From Litorimonas sp051251645 (lineage in GTDB: Bacteria > Pseudomonadota > Alphaproteobacteria > Caulobacterales > Maricaulaceae), in the NCBI GenBank assembly GCA_051251645.1, contig JBPOEY010000001.1, positions 1,426,001-1,490,000 on the forward strand: a DNA stretch of 64,000 nt. The letters are read 5' to 3'. How positions within the stretch are numbered: the first letter of the stretch is position 1; every line of letters starts with the position of its first letter. Under the pieces are notes generated by a model. It saw nothing but the letters and a program-made list of their open reading frames with translations, had not been told where the DNA came from and made no database searches. Of this stretch, positions 8,194 through 17,147 are shown one piece after another. The position numbers and the translations under genes were made by a program.

Positions 8194-9312
8194 ATGACAC
8201 AGCCGTCACATAAACTTTCGAATTCCGTGAAAATTCGGGATGGGCACGATAATTTTTTCACGCCCTTACGCCTGATCTTTGCCCTGCTTGTCATGGTTGG
8301 CCATGCATTTGTCATCAATGCCGGTAAGGGTGACAGCGAACCTCAAATATTTTTACATTACACCTTCAGCTATATGGCGGTGAATATGTTCTTTATTGCC
8401 AGTGGACTGTTGGTGACGAAATCGATGCTCTATCGCGGTGATGCTCCAGCCTTTTTAGCCGCGCGATCGCTGCGTATTTTCCCGGCCTTAATCGCGCACG
8501 TCCTCTTTGTGACCTTGATTGTCGGTGCGTTGATGACATCGCTCCCGCTCTGGGAATATTTGACTCACAAAGAGGTTTTGACGCAGCCAGTGTGGGTTCT
8601 AAGCTTCTTTCAAACCGAGATGGTTCTGCCGGGTGTGTTTGAAACTAATGGTGAAAACTTCGGGTCGGCGACACTGTGGACGCTCCGCTACGAAGTCTTA
8701 GCATATGTAGCAACATTTCTCGCCTTCTCGCTGGGTCTTTTGCGCCGCAAATGGATGGTTTTGGCGCAGTTCGTGGTTCCGAGCATTGTCTGGATCATGG
8801 GGCAAAGCTTTGGTCTGTTTGAGAGCTTGCCGGCCACGGTGGAGAATGCGGTCCGTTTTGGTATCGCCTACGGCTTAGGCGCAACCATATACGCTTATCG
8901 TGAGCGCCTCAATTTCCATTGGTTCGCCATTCCTGCCTTCGCAGGACTCGCTTGGGTCCTGAGAGACACGCCTATGGTCGAGGTGATGACAAATCTGTTC
9001 TTGGCATCTTTCGTCATCTGGGCGGCCTATGTGAAACTGCCCAAGCTCGCTCCACTACAGCGCGTCACAGACCTGTCCTACGGTATCTATATCTATCATT
9101 GGGTTGTTATGCAGGTGATCTTCAACCTAATGCCGAACACGAGCGTTATCGGCTTGCTGTTGATCGCCCTGCCTGTCGTTATCAGCCTCTCATGGTTGTC
9201 TTGGACCTTTGTCGAAGCGCCCATGTTGCGCCACAAGAAGGCATTTGGCGATTGGTTGCGCTTTGGACGCAGTCACCCTCAATTCGACAAAACCGCCATG
9301 CTCCTCGACTAA
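8194..9312 (+). CDS. Acyltransferase 3 family membrane protein
   Basis: This protein of about 372 residues has roughly ten hydrophobic segments and the N-terminal pattern of the acyltransferase-3/OafA family (TPLRLIFALLVMVGHAFV; the catalytic-type His lies in VGHAF). Such proteins O-acetylate or O-acylate cell-surface glycans. The start at ATG 8194 is preferred over GTG 8149, because homologues begin just before the first helix. The frame ends 4 bp inside the convergent lpdA gene. Substrate unknown. Confidence 0.85.
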   Translation: MTQPSHKLSNSVKIRDGHDNFFTPLRLIFALLVMVGHAFVINAGKGDSEPQIFLHYTFSYMAVNMFFIASGLLVTKSMLYRGDAPAFLAARSLRIFPALIAHVLFVTLIVGALMTSLPLWEYLTHKEVLTQPVWVLSFFQTEMVLPGVFETNGENFGSATLWTLRYEVLAYVATFLAFSLGLLRRKWMVLAQFVVPSIVWIMGQSFGLFESLPATVENAVRFGIAYGLGATIYAYRERLNFHWFAIPAFAGLAWVLRDTPMVEVMTNLFLASFVIWAAYVKLPKLAPLQRVTDLSYGIYIYHWVVMQVIFNLMPNTSVIGLLLIALPVVISLSWLSWTFVEAPMLRHKKAFGDWLRFGRSHPQFDKTAMLLD

Positions 9313-10694
9313 AAATGAATGGTGCGACCATAGGCAGACAGGGTCGCTTCGTGCATCATCTCTGACAGGGTCGGGTGCGGGAAAACGGTCTCAATCAGTT
9401 CTTGTTCCGTTGTCTCTAACGTCTGCGCGATGGCATAACCTTGGATCAGTTCGGTCACTTCTGTGCCGATCATATGCGCGCCAAGCAACTCCCCAGTTTT
9501 GGCATCAAACACGGTTTTCACAAAACCTTCCGGTTCGCCCAGCGCGATGGCTTTGCCATTCCCGACAAAGGGAAATTTCCCGACTTTGACATCAAAGCCC
9601 GCCGCTTTCGCCTGCGCTTCGGTATGACCGACGCTGGCGACTTGCGGATGGCAATAGGTGCAACCAGGAATGCGGTTGGGATCAAGCGGATGCGGCGATC
9701 CACCGGCGATTTTCTCAATGCAGATAATGCCTTCATGTGAGGCTTTATGCGCGAGCCACGGCGCGCCCGTAACGTCACCAATGGCGTAGAGACCCGGTAC
9801 GCCCGTGCGCGAAAATTCATCCGTCTCAATATGGGTTCGATCGATTTTAACGCCAACCTCTTCCAGCCCCATGTCTTCGACATTGCCGACAATGCCGACC
9901 GCCAAAATCACCCGGTCAAACTCCGCCGTCTCCGTTTTACCGTCTTTGGTGAAGGTCGCCGTGACGGATTTCGCCCCCGTTTTAATCGAGGCTTGCGTCG
10001 TGAGCTTGAACGCCAGCCCGCGCTTTTCAAACTGTTTTTGCGCGAAGGCCGAGACCTCTGCATCTTCCGCAGGAAGAATACGGTCCATCATTTCGACGAC
10101 GGTTGTTTTCGCCCCAAAGGCGGAGAAGAAGCTCGCAAATTCCATCCCGATGGCGCCCGATCCGATAACCAGCAAACGCTCCGGGATTGTGTCCGGCGTC
10201 ATGGCTTCACGGGCTGTCCAAATGAACTTGCCGTCGGGTTCTAATCCCGCTGGTGGAATGACCCGCGCCCTTGCGCCCGATGCGACAATGACGTGGGCGG
10301 CTGTGTAGTCTTTCCCATCGACAACGACAGTCGGCGCGGACTTGCCCTTTTTCAAGGACGCATGGCCACTAATCACCGTGATCTTATTCTTCTTCATCAA
10401 ATGTTTGACGCCCGCCGAGAGCTGCCCGGCAATATCGCGTGAGCGTTTGACGATGGCTTTCAAATCATAACCCGTCTCAGCCGAGAGGCCGTAAGCGGAC
10501 GCATGTTGCATATTATGATAGACTTCGGCGGAACGCAGCATCGCCTTCGTCGGAATACAGCCCCAGTTAAGGCAGACTCCACCCAGCTCTGCTTTTTCAA
10601 CAATCGCAGCCTTCAAACCAAGCTGGCTGGCGCGGATCGCGGTGACATAGCCGCCAGGTCCGGAGCCGATGATGATGACGTCGAAATCTGCCAT
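9309..10694 (-). CDS. lpdA: Dihydrolipoyl dehydrogenase (E3)
   Basis: This 461-residue FAD-dependent disulfide oxidoreductase regenerates lipoamide in the pyruvate dehydrogenase complex. It has a FAD-binding GSGPGGY loop (10-16), redox cysteines Cys41 and Cys46 in GGVCLNWGCIPTK, a second Rossmann loop GSGAIGMEFASFF for NAD, and the C-terminal active-site pair in HPTLSEMMHE. It lies downstream of pdhC on the same strand, separated by one small gene. The 3' end overlaps the convergent acyltransferase by 4 bp. Confidence 0.97.
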   Translation of the reverse strand: MADFDVIIIGSGPGGYVTAIRASQLGLKAAIVEKAELGGVCLNWGCIPTKAMLRSAEVYHNMQHASAYGLSAETGYDLKAIVKRSRDIAGQLSAGVKHLMKKNKITVISGHASLKKGKSAPTVVVDGKDYTAAHVIVASGARARVIPPAGLEPDGKFIWTAREAMTPDTIPERLLVIGSGAIGMEFASFFSAFGAKTTVVEMMDRILPAEDAEVSAFAQKQFEKRGLAFKLTTQASIKTGAKSVTATFTKDGKTETAEFDRVILAVGIVGNVEDMGLEEVGVKIDRTHIETDEFSRTGVPGLYAIGDVTGAPWLAHKASHEGIICIEKIAGGSPHPLDPNRIPGCTYCHPQVASVGHTEAQAKAAGFDVKVGKFPFVGNGKAIALGEPEGFVKTVFDAKTGELLGAHMIGTEVTELIQGYAIAQTLETTEQELIETVFPHPTLSEMMHEATLSAYGRTIHF

Positions 10695-10758
10695 GAAAAA
10701 GTCCCATGAAAACGATGGATTAAAGCGGTTACACTTTGGCAGAGTCGAGGGGAATTAG

Positions 10759-11487
10759 CTAGCCGGGTTGACGGCTCATTGTAACGGACCGGATGATTTC
10801 CAAGCGGATCGGATCGGTCAGCTCTTTGATCTCAATATCATCTAGCACGGCAAAGGCTTTATCCATCCGTCCGGCTTGCGCGTGGCGAATGCCGATGCGT
10901 TGACGGGCTGTGTCGCGCAGCTCTGGTGAAGACAAATTTTCGACCAAACCGGCGGCCACATCATACCGCCCCTCAGACAGAGAAAAGTTGAGAATATTGA
11001 AATAGGCATCATCCCGCGCATCCACGATTTCAACCAAAGCCGCCTGTTCGATCAAGGTGGCGAACACGGCCGGATCAACCGGACCCGGCACGTCCGGTTC
11101 GCGCGTGACGGGAATTGGTGTCGCGACCGTGTCGCGCCGCGGGAGGAAATCATCAAGCCAGCCGCGTTTTGGCGGCGCATCTTCGACCGTTTGCCCGACT
11201 CGGCTTGGCGTTTCGGTCGGTAAGGTTTCAGCGGTTGAGGTAGGTTCGACAGCTGACGGGTCATCGTTGCGGTCCATATCATCCCGACCGAGCAAGCGGT
11301 CCACGACCGTTCCGCCTTCCACGGGTGTCTCTGCATTGCGTCTTAGCGCCGGAACACTGTCCCCGCTCCGCACGCCTTGAGCCTCAGCGCGCAACTGCGC
11401 CAGCATCTCATCATCCATAGCAAGATACATCGCACCACCCGCAAGGATGGCAGAGATCACTCCAGCCGTTAGAAATTTAAGCACCAT
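10759..11487 (-). CDS. Hypothetical single-pass membrane protein with helical C-terminal region
   Basis: This 242-residue protein starts at ATG 11487 behind a good GGAG ribosome site; an upstream GTG-type extension to 11553 looks spurious. An N-terminal hydrophobic segment (about 5-25) is followed by a long low-complexity linker (about 45-125, rich in Asp, Pro, Thr). The C-terminal domain (150-240) is predicted helical and TPR-like, with repeated ALVEIVDARDDAYF- and RYDVAAGLVENL-type patterns. I do not recognise the family. Its place between pdhC and lpdA suggests cotranscription with the dehydrogenase genes, with no functional evidence. Confidence 0.65.
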   Translation of the reverse strand: MVLKFLTAGVISAILAGGAMYLAMDDEMLAQLRAEAQGVRSGDSVPALRRNAETPVEGGTVVDRLLGRDDMDRNDDPSAVEPTSTAETLPTETPSRVGQTVEDAPPKRGWLDDFLPRRDTVATPIPVTREPDVPGPVDPAVFATLIEQAALVEIVDARDDAYFNILNFSLSEGRYDVAAGLVENLSSPELRDTARQRIGIRHAQAGRMDKAFAVLDDIEIKELTDPIRLEIIRSVTMSRQPG

Positions 11488-11605
11488 CCTGGGCTCCGAC
11501 GAAACACGTGTGCCAAAATAGGACCGCGCGCGAAATCTCTCAACCCGGCACAACCGTGAGGGGAATAACCCTTACAGTCTCCCTGCCCTTAAAGCATCCC
11601 CGCCT

Positions 11606-12976
11606 TTACAACATCATGGTCAGAGGATTTTGGATCAGGCCTTTGAAGTGTTGCAGCCAGCGAGCCCCCGCCGCGCCGTCAACAACGCGGTGATCACAGG
11701 TCAGCGTCACCGTCATCACGGTCGCAATGGCGAGTGCGCCGTCTTTGACGACAGGGCGCGGTTCACCCGAGCCAACAGACAAGATCATGCCGTGCGGTTC
11801 ATTGATGATCGAGCCAAATTCGCGAATGCCCATCATGCCAAGGTTCGAGATCGAGAAGCTGCCGCCCTGATATTCTTGTGGCTTCAACTTGCCGTCTCGC
11901 GCCCGCCCCGCGAGATCTTTCATCTCGTCGGAAATCATCGACAGGCCCTTATTCTCGGCTTGCCTCACAATCGGCGTGATCAGCCCGCGTTCGCTGGCCA
12001 CGGCCACGGCGACATCGGCATTATGGTGATAAGCGATGCCGTCTTCCGTATAGCTCGCATTGGTCTCGGGTAGGGCTTTTAACGACAGCGCGCAGGCTCG
12101 GATCAACATGTCATTGACGCTGATCTTGATACCTTCGGGCGCTTGGCCGTTAAGCTCTTTGCGCATGGCGAGCAGCGCGTCGATTTCGCAATCAATCGTT
12201 AGCGGGAAGTCCGGCACATTGACGTTGGAACTGGTGAGGCGGCGCGCGATAACCTTTTGCACACCGTCGAGTGGCTCCAAGCGATAGCTTTCCGGCGGAA
12301 TGCCCATTTTGGTGAGCATCTCTGCCCCACCCGCACGCGGCAGGCCCACTTCGGTGGAGGTTGAAGGGGCAGCTTCAGCTTTTGTCTCAGCTTTAGCAGC
12401 GGATTTCGGCGCGGATTTGGGCGCAGACTTAGCGGCCTCAACATCCGCCTTCACGATCCGACCATTCGGGCCGGAGCCGGAGATCGATGCCAAATCAAGT
12501 CCGGCATCCTTGGCAATACGTTTCGCGAGGGGTGAGGCGAAAATCCGCTCTCCCTCACTCCGCTCATCCCGACGCACGTCGGGATCCAGTTTTCCATCGC
12601 GAGCTGGGTCCCGACTTTCGTCGGGATGAGCGGCAGGTTTATTATCCACATCCGCAGCGGACTCAGTCTTCACCGCAACGTCGGACTCCTTCGCCTCGCC
12701 AGCCTCATACCCCTCCAACGCGCTGTCGTCCTCACCCTCTTCGAGCAAGATCGCAATCGGCGCATTGACCTTCACGCCTTCCGTGCCGCCGGGCACGAGC
12801 AGCTTTGCCACTGTGCCCTCATCCACAGCTTCGACTTCCATCGTCGCCTTATCCGTCTCAATTTCCGCCAGCACATCACCCGACGCGACCGTGTCGCCTT
12901 CTTTGACGAGCCACTGGGCGAGGGTGCCCTCCTCCATCGTCGGAGAGAGCGCGGGCATGAGGATTTCAATGGGCAT
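11606..12976 (-). CDS. pdhC: Pyruvate dehydrogenase E2, dihydrolipoyl acetyltransferase
   Basis: This 456-residue core subunit of the pyruvate dehydrogenase complex transfers acetyl from lipoamide to CoA. It has a lipoyl domain (1-80) with Lys43 in IETDKATMEVE, a variable linker, an E3/E1-binding domain (about 145-182, ASPLAKRIA...GPNGRIVKADVE) and a catalytic domain with the DHRVVDGA active-site His near the end. The linker at residues 117-141 is encoded by a palindromic repeat element inserted in frame (see repeat at 12561). Its ATG overlaps the end of the preceding small ORF by 11 bp. Confidence 0.97.
   Translation of the reverse strand: MPIEILMPALSPTMEEGTLAQWLVKEGDTVASGDVLAEIETDKATMEVEAVDEGTVAKLLVPGGTEGVKVNAPIAILLEEGEDDSALEGYEAGEAKESDVAVKTESAADVDNKPAAHPDESRDPARDGKLDPDVRRDERSEGERIFASPLAKRIAKDAGLDLASISGSGPNGRIVKADVEAAKSAPKSAPKSAAKAETKAEAAPSTSTEVGLPRAGGAEMLTKMGIPPESYRLEPLDGVQKVIARRLTSSNVNVPDFPLTIDCEIDALLAMRKELNGQAPEGIKISVNDMLIRACALSLKALPETNASYTEDGIAYHHNADVAVAVASERGLITPIVRQAENKGLSMISDEMKDLAGRARDGKLKPQEYQGGSFSISNLGMMGIREFGSIINEPHGMILSVGSGEPRPVVKDGALAIATVMTVTLTCDHRVVDGAAGARWLQHFKGLIQNPLTMML
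12561..12632. repeat. Palindromic repeat element, copy 1, inside the pdhC reading frame
   Basis: Two inverted arms each contain the core CGCTCATCCCGAC and GTCGGGAT. Together they read CCGCTCATCCCGACGCACGT, then a short spacer, then the reverse complement ending GTCGGGATGAGCGG. Each arm is itself a small hairpin (ATCCCGAC-NNNN-GTCGGGAT). In the pdhC frame it encodes ESRDPARDGKLDPDVRRDE. The same arms recur at 47630-47728. This belongs to the widespread class of intergenic palindromes that sometimes enter genes, like the Rickettsia palindromic elements. Confidence 0.85.
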
Positions 12977-13373
12977 GTTCGATTTCCGTAATCTTAGGCG
13001 GTTCGAGACTGGCTATACGAATGGTCCATTCCATAGCGCTAATCAAATAAAGTTCTAAATTTTCGAAGCATTCACTGTACCCCGGAGATACATCATGGAT
13101 ATTCTCTTTAAGCTCTTGCAAATTGAGACCGGACTTTAAAAATTGAACAGATTTGGTCGCCTCCATTCCCCCATAAGCCTCGATCCATTCATCAGCCATG
13201 CTGAAATAACTAGGTTCGACGTCTAATCGGATACGACGATGTTTTCCGTGTTCTACAAAAACAATTGATAACTCATTCCGGTTGCTTTTTATTTCATCCA
13301 AAGACCAAAGAATGCTCGAAGGCAGCATTCTAGACTCTGAAAAGTTCGCTTGGGCAAATAGACTATCCCACAT
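12966..13373 (-). CDS. Hypothetical protein between pdhB and pdhC
   Basis: This 135-residue ORF begins at ATG 13373, and its last 11 bp overlap the pdhC start. It has no signal peptide, membrane segment or motif that I recognise. The composition is acidic and aromatic (several Trp and Tyr), like small soluble immunity or regulatory proteins, but this is not diagnostic. Its DNA is visibly AT-richer than the pdh genes on each side, so it may be a late insertion into the operon. It could also be a fast-evolving accessory gene. Confidence 0.55.
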   Translation of the reverse strand: MWDSLFAQANFSESRMLPSSILWSLDEIKSNRNELSIVFVEHGKHRRIRLDVEPSYFSMADEWIEAYGGMEATKSVQFLKSGLNLQELKENIHDVSPGYSECFENLELYLISAMEWTIRIASLEPPKITEIEHAH

Positions 13374-13399
13374 ACTGCGAGTCCACAGTCAGGTTATTG

Positions 13400-13744
13400 T
13401 CAATGAGCACTAGCTTTACCTTTCAAACTCCCAACCACAGAAGCATCAAACTTCTCTTCTATACGCTCATAAAACCCGCGCTCGATCATGGCTAAGAGTT
13501 GTTCTCGGTTCGCTTCATTGTTCACATCTTGAGAACAAGCGTTGACAACATGTCTAGCGATATCTGCCAGAATACTTCCCCATACTGACGCCCCGTGATG
13601 CCCACCCTCTCCTTGATTTATGGCATCTATTTTAAGACTTAGATGGTCCACCCCATCCGCAATCCAAAACCGAAGGACTTCTACGGCCCACTCAGCGTCT
13701 ACTACCTCCGGAGGCACTTCAAGTTCTTCAATGTCGTCAGTCAA
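13400..13744 (-). CDS. DUF5076-like protein
   Basis: This is a 114-residue protein with the pattern expected of DUF5076 (a WAVEVLRFWIADG stretch and WGSILADIARHV), a small alphaproteobacterial family of unknown function. I assign the family from pattern memory. The probable start is TTG at 13744, overlapping the pdhB stop by 8 bp; GTG at codon 9 is an alternative. The overlap with pdhB suggests coupled expression with pyruvate dehydrogenase. The nucleotide composition is AT-richer than pdhB. Confidence 0.65.
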   Translation of the reverse strand: MTDDIEELEVPPEVVDAEWAVEVLRFWIADGVDHLSLKIDAINQGEGGHHGASVWGSILADIARHVVNACSQDVNNEANREQLLAMIERGFYERIEEKFDASVVGSLKGKASAH

Positions 13745-15140
13745 GATAACAAACAGCCCGCGCCGCCTTCACCACATCCTCTGTCCCCGGCAAACTAAGC
13801 GCTTCTAAGTTCGCCGCATACGGCAGCGGCACGTCTTTTTGGTGCACGCGCATGGGCGGAGCGTCGAGATAGTCGAAGGCCTCAGACACCACGCGAGCGG
13901 CGATTTCGGCGCCGATACCGTGTTGACCCCAGCCTTCTTCGGCGCAGACGATACGGTTGGTCTTCTTGACCGATTTGATCACTGTATCCGTGTCGAGCGG
14001 ACGCAGCGTGCGCATATCGATGACTTCGGCGTCAATGCCCTCTTCGGCGAGGATTTCAGCCGCTTCGAGCGCGAATTTCACCATGCGGGACTGGGCCGTA
14101 ATGGTGACGTCAGAGCCTTCGCGGCGGATTTTCGCTTTGCCGATTGGAATGATGAAGTCATCCATATCCGGCACATCGAAACTCTCACCATACATGAGCT
14201 CATGTTCCAAGAACACAACCGGGTTCGGGTCACGGATCGCCGCTTTGAGGAGGCCTTTCGCGTCGGCCGCATCATACGGTGCGACGACTTTTAGACCCGG
14301 CACATGGGCGTACCAGCTGGAATAATCTTGGCTGTGCTGCGCGCCCACGCGCGACGCCGCCCCGTTCGGGCCGCGGAACACAATTGGGCAGCGCATTTGT
14401 CCGCCGGACATATAGAGCGTTTTTGCAGCGGAGTTGATGACATGGTCAATCGCCTGCATGGCGAAATTCCACGTCATAAATTCAACGATGGGTTTCAGCC
14501 CGCCAAACGCCGCGCCAACGCCGATCCCGGCAAAGCCATGTTCTGTAATCGGCGTGTCGATGACACGTTTTGCGCCAAATTCCTGCAACAGCTCACGCGT
14601 GACTTTGTAAGCGCCCTGATATTCGGCGACTTCTTCGCCCATAACGAAAACCGTCGCATCGCGGCGCATTTCCTCGGCCATCGCATCGCGCAACGCATCA
14701 CGCACCGTGGTCGACACCATTTTAATGTTGGTCGGAACGTCAGGATCATTCGCAACGGCTTTGCCAACAGGCGCTTTCTCAATCATGCCGTCGTCAGCAT
14801 TACTCTCGGGATGGGCAGGACCAGCCGTTCCGGGTTTATCTTCACTTGAGGCCGCAGGCGCAGCCTCAGCAGGAGACGCAATATCATCCGCGCTTTCGCC
14901 GTCTTCTAGCAATTGCGCGATGACGGTACCGACTTTCACACCTTCGGTCCCATCCGCGACCAGCAGCTTGCCAATCGTGCCTTCATCTACGGCTTCGACT
15001 TCCATCGTTGCTTTATCGGTTTCGATCTCGGCCAAGATGTCGCCAGAGCGCACAGTGTCGCCCTCCTTGACCATCCATTTAGCGAGAGTCCCCTCCTCCA
15101 TCGTCGGAGAGAGGGCGGGCATCTGAATATCGATTGCCAT
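13737..15140 (-). CDS. pdhB: Pyruvate dehydrogenase E1 beta with N-terminal lipoyl domain
   Basis: This 467-residue protein carries an extra lipoyl domain (1-80, Lys in IETDKATMEVE), an acidic/Ala-Pro linker, and the E1 beta transketolase-type domain (about 140-467, starting TTVRDALRDAMAEEM). It pairs with PdhA to decarboxylate pyruvate using thiamine diphosphate. E1 beta subunits with a lipoyl domain are typical of alphaproteobacteria. The start is ATG 15140 (MAIDIQMPALSP), whose A overlaps the MAPEG gene stop (TAATG). An upstream extension to 15212 is rejected. Confidence 0.97.
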   Translation of the reverse strand: MAIDIQMPALSPTMEEGTLAKWMVKEGDTVRSGDILAEIETDKATMEVEAVDEGTIGKLLVADGTEGVKVGTVIAQLLEDGESADDIASPAEAAPAASSEDKPGTAGPAHPESNADDGMIEKAPVGKAVANDPDVPTNIKMVSTTVRDALRDAMAEEMRRDATVFVMGEEVAEYQGAYKVTRELLQEFGAKRVIDTPITEHGFAGIGVGAAFGGLKPIVEFMTWNFAMQAIDHVINSAAKTLYMSGGQMRCPIVFRGPNGAASRVGAQHSQDYSSWYAHVPGLKVVAPYDAADAKGLLKAAIRDPNPVVFLEHELMYGESFDVPDMDDFIIPIGKAKIRREGSDVTITAQSRMVKFALEAAEILAEEGIDAEVIDMRTLRPLDTDTVIKSVKKTNRIVCAEEGWGQHGIGAEIAARVVSEAFDYLDAPPMRVHQKDVPLPYAANLEALSLPGTEDVVKAARAVCYLD

Positions 15141-15541
15141 TAGAAAAGCAGCTCCACGAAGAACAGAAGAATTCCGATAATCGACACAAACCAAGCCAGC
15201 GTGCGCAGCCACGGCACACCAAAATAATAACTGGGCGCAAAAACGAGACGTCCATAAAAGAAGAGCGCCGCACCGAGTGCCGTCAGATCAGACGTTTGAT
15301 TAGAATAGACCGCGATCAGGCAAAGCGGAATGAACATCACCATGGATTCATTGAAATTGGCTTGAGCGCGTTTTGTGCGACCATGAAACGGGGTCAGCCC
15401 ATCCGCAGGGAAATCATCGCGCGCGCCGACAAGGTCGGCAACAGTCACCTTTTTAGACAAGATACCCGCCATCGCCTGCATAAGTATCATGACCAGATAG
15501 AGGCCGACGGCAGAGATAAGATATTGGAGTTCGGTTGGCAT
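15140..15541 (-). CDS. MAPEG family membrane protein
   Basis: This 133-residue protein has four hydrophobic segments (about 5-25, 55-75, 80-100, 110-132). It shows the MAPEG pattern, with a GARDDFPADG loop and an RA.RAQANFNES stretch. Eukaryotic MAPEG proteins are glutathione transferases or peroxidases of membranes; the bacterial roles are mostly unknown. I start it at ATG 15541, one base inside the preceding stop (TAATG). It also couples by one base to pdhB. Its presence inside the pdhA-pdhB interval is unusual. Confidence 0.85.
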   Translation of the reverse strand: MPTELQYLISAVGLYLVMILMQAMAGILSKKVTVADLVGARDDFPADGLTPFHGRTKRAQANFNESMVMFIPLCLIAVYSNQTSDLTALGAALFFYGRLVFAPSYYFGVPWLRTLAWFVSIIGILLFFVELLF

Positions 15542-16044
15542 TAGGCGCAATCCTTCTGACCCATTTTAGGGGTAACGGGCGATCCAGTCATATCAAACGG
15601 CAGCGTGAATGAAAACGCCTCTGGCGTTGGCCCGTTGGCGCGCAACTGGTCCAGTTTTTCACGCGCTTCGTTCAAATCGGGGATGTGGCCGTCTTCCACC
15701 CACCACAGCACCATATGCGCCGTCGGCATGGCGTTAAACCAATCATCCTTGCCGCGCATGACCTTGGCGTGGGCGGTTTGGTAGATGAAATGGTAGAGTG
15801 TCTCGATACTTTCCCATACGCTCATATTGACAAGTGTATCAGGGCCCAACCCTTCCATGCGCAGGCTCAACGCACCGTCTTCAGGGCCATCGTCCGTCAT
15901 ACGCCAGACAAACCCTGGCGCGCGGTCGGCGAGCGCATTGATCGCATCCACCCGGCCTGTAAAGCCAGCCATGGCTTCCGAGTCGACCGAATGCTGCGCG
16001 TCCGCGATATTGAGTTGGGCGAGCTGCACCCTAATCCACCTCAA
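15541..16044 (-). CDS. DUF3291 domain protein
   Basis: This 167-residue soluble protein begins VQLAQLNIAD and contains FVWRMTDD, VNMSVWESIETLYHFIY and MVLWWVEDGHIPDLNEA. This set matches the DUF3291 family (dimeric alpha/beta barrel, monooxygenase-like fold). No enzymatic role is established that I can name. It overlaps the pdhA stop region by 14 bp and the MAPEG gene by 1 bp, so it is embedded in the pyruvate dehydrogenase operon. Confidence 0.85.
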   Translation of the reverse strand: MRWIRVQLAQLNIADAQHSVDSEAMAGFTGRVDAINALADRAPGFVWRMTDDGPEDGALSLRMEGLGPDTLVNMSVWESIETLYHFIYQTAHAKVMRGKDDWFNAMPTAHMVLWWVEDGHIPDLNEAREKLDQLRANGPTPEAFSFTLPFDMTGSPVTPKMGQKDCA

Positions 16045-17068
16045 TCAAGACGTCCGTCCAAAGTTCGCTTGGATCAGGCTCGGGACTTTCAATGGCGAAT
16101 TCAGCCGATTCTTTGACGGTGGCTTTGATGTCTTTGTCGATCTCTTTGAGATCATCTTCCGTTGCCCACCCTTCAGCGAGGATCCGCTTTTTAACGGCAT
16201 CAATCGGATCCGTTTCGTCGCGTGCTTTGGTGACTTCATCGCGCGAACGATATTTCGCCGGATCTGACATAGAGTGACCGCGGTAGCGGTATGTCTTCAT
16301 CTCAAGGATCATCGGCCCCTTGCCAGACCGCGCATGTTCAATGGCGTCTGCCGCCGCATCACGCACGGCGAGGACATCCATGCCGTCGACCAATCGCCCT
16401 TCGATTTCAAAGCTGATACCGCGTTTGAAGAGTTCCGTTTCAGCAGAGGCGCGCTGCACAGATGTGCCCATCGCATACTGGTTATTTTCGATCACGAAGA
16501 TGACAGGCAAATCCCACAGCTTGGCCATATTGAAGGCCTCATAAACTTGGCCTTGGTTGGACGCACCGTCACCGAAGAAAGCAAGGCTGACAGCCTTATT
16601 CTCTAGATATTGGTTGGCGAAGGCGAGGCCTGCGCCAATCGGAACCTGCGCGCCGACAATGCCGTGGCCGCCGTAGAATTTCTTCTCGGTCGAGAACATG
16701 TGCATGCTCCCGCCCTTCCCCTTAGAATAGCCCGTCGCGCGCCCGGTCAGTTCGGCCATGACGCCTTTCGGATCCATATCAAGCGCGAGCATGTGTCCAT
16801 GATCGCGGTAACCCGTGATCATCTGATCGCCGTCTTTCATTGAGGCTTTGCAGCCCGTGACGACGGCTTCTTGCCCGATGTAAAGGTGACAGAACCCTGC
16901 AATCTGCCCCATGCCATAAAGCTGACCCGCGCGTTCTTCAAACCGCCGGATCAACAGCATGTCACGGTAGTAACCGAGCAGTTCGTCTTTGTCGGTCTTG
17001 CGCGGCGCCGCTTTCTTGGAAGCGGCACTCGATTTCTTAGGGGACTTATTCGGTGTTTTCGTAGCCAT
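16031..17068 (-). CDS. pdhA: Pyruvate dehydrogenase E1 alpha
   Basis: This 345-residue thiamine-diphosphate subunit acts with PdhB. After a Lys/Pro/Ala-rich N-terminal tail (1-28), the domain opens DELLGYYRDMLLIRRFEER. The ThDP motif runs from GDGASNQGQVYEAFN to ENNQYAMGTS, and the phosphorylation-loop-like YRYRGHSMSDP is present. It is the first pdh gene on the minus strand, 79 bp downstream of ftsB. The order eno-ftsB-pdhA is common in alphaproteobacteria. Confidence 0.97.
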   Translation of the reverse strand: MATKTPNKSPKKSSAASKKAAPRKTDKDELLGYYRDMLLIRRFEERAGQLYGMGQIAGFCHLYIGQEAVVTGCKASMKDGDQMITGYRDHGHMLALDMDPKGVMAELTGRATGYSKGKGGSMHMFSTEKKFYGGHGIVGAQVPIGAGLAFANQYLENKAVSLAFFGDGASNQGQVYEAFNMAKLWDLPVIFVIENNQYAMGTSVQRASAETELFKRGISFEIEGRLVDGMDVLAVRDAAADAIEHARSGKGPMILEMKTYRYRGHSMSDPAKYRSRDEVTKARDETDPIDAVKKRILAEGWATEDDLKEIDKDIKATVKESAEFAIESPEPDPSELWTDVLIEVD

Positions 17069-17147
17069 TAATCACTCCGACAGCGCTGTCAGCGTCAATT
17101 ACCGACATAAATAGCCGGACGTTCATGCGCTTCTTTACATGCCGAGC

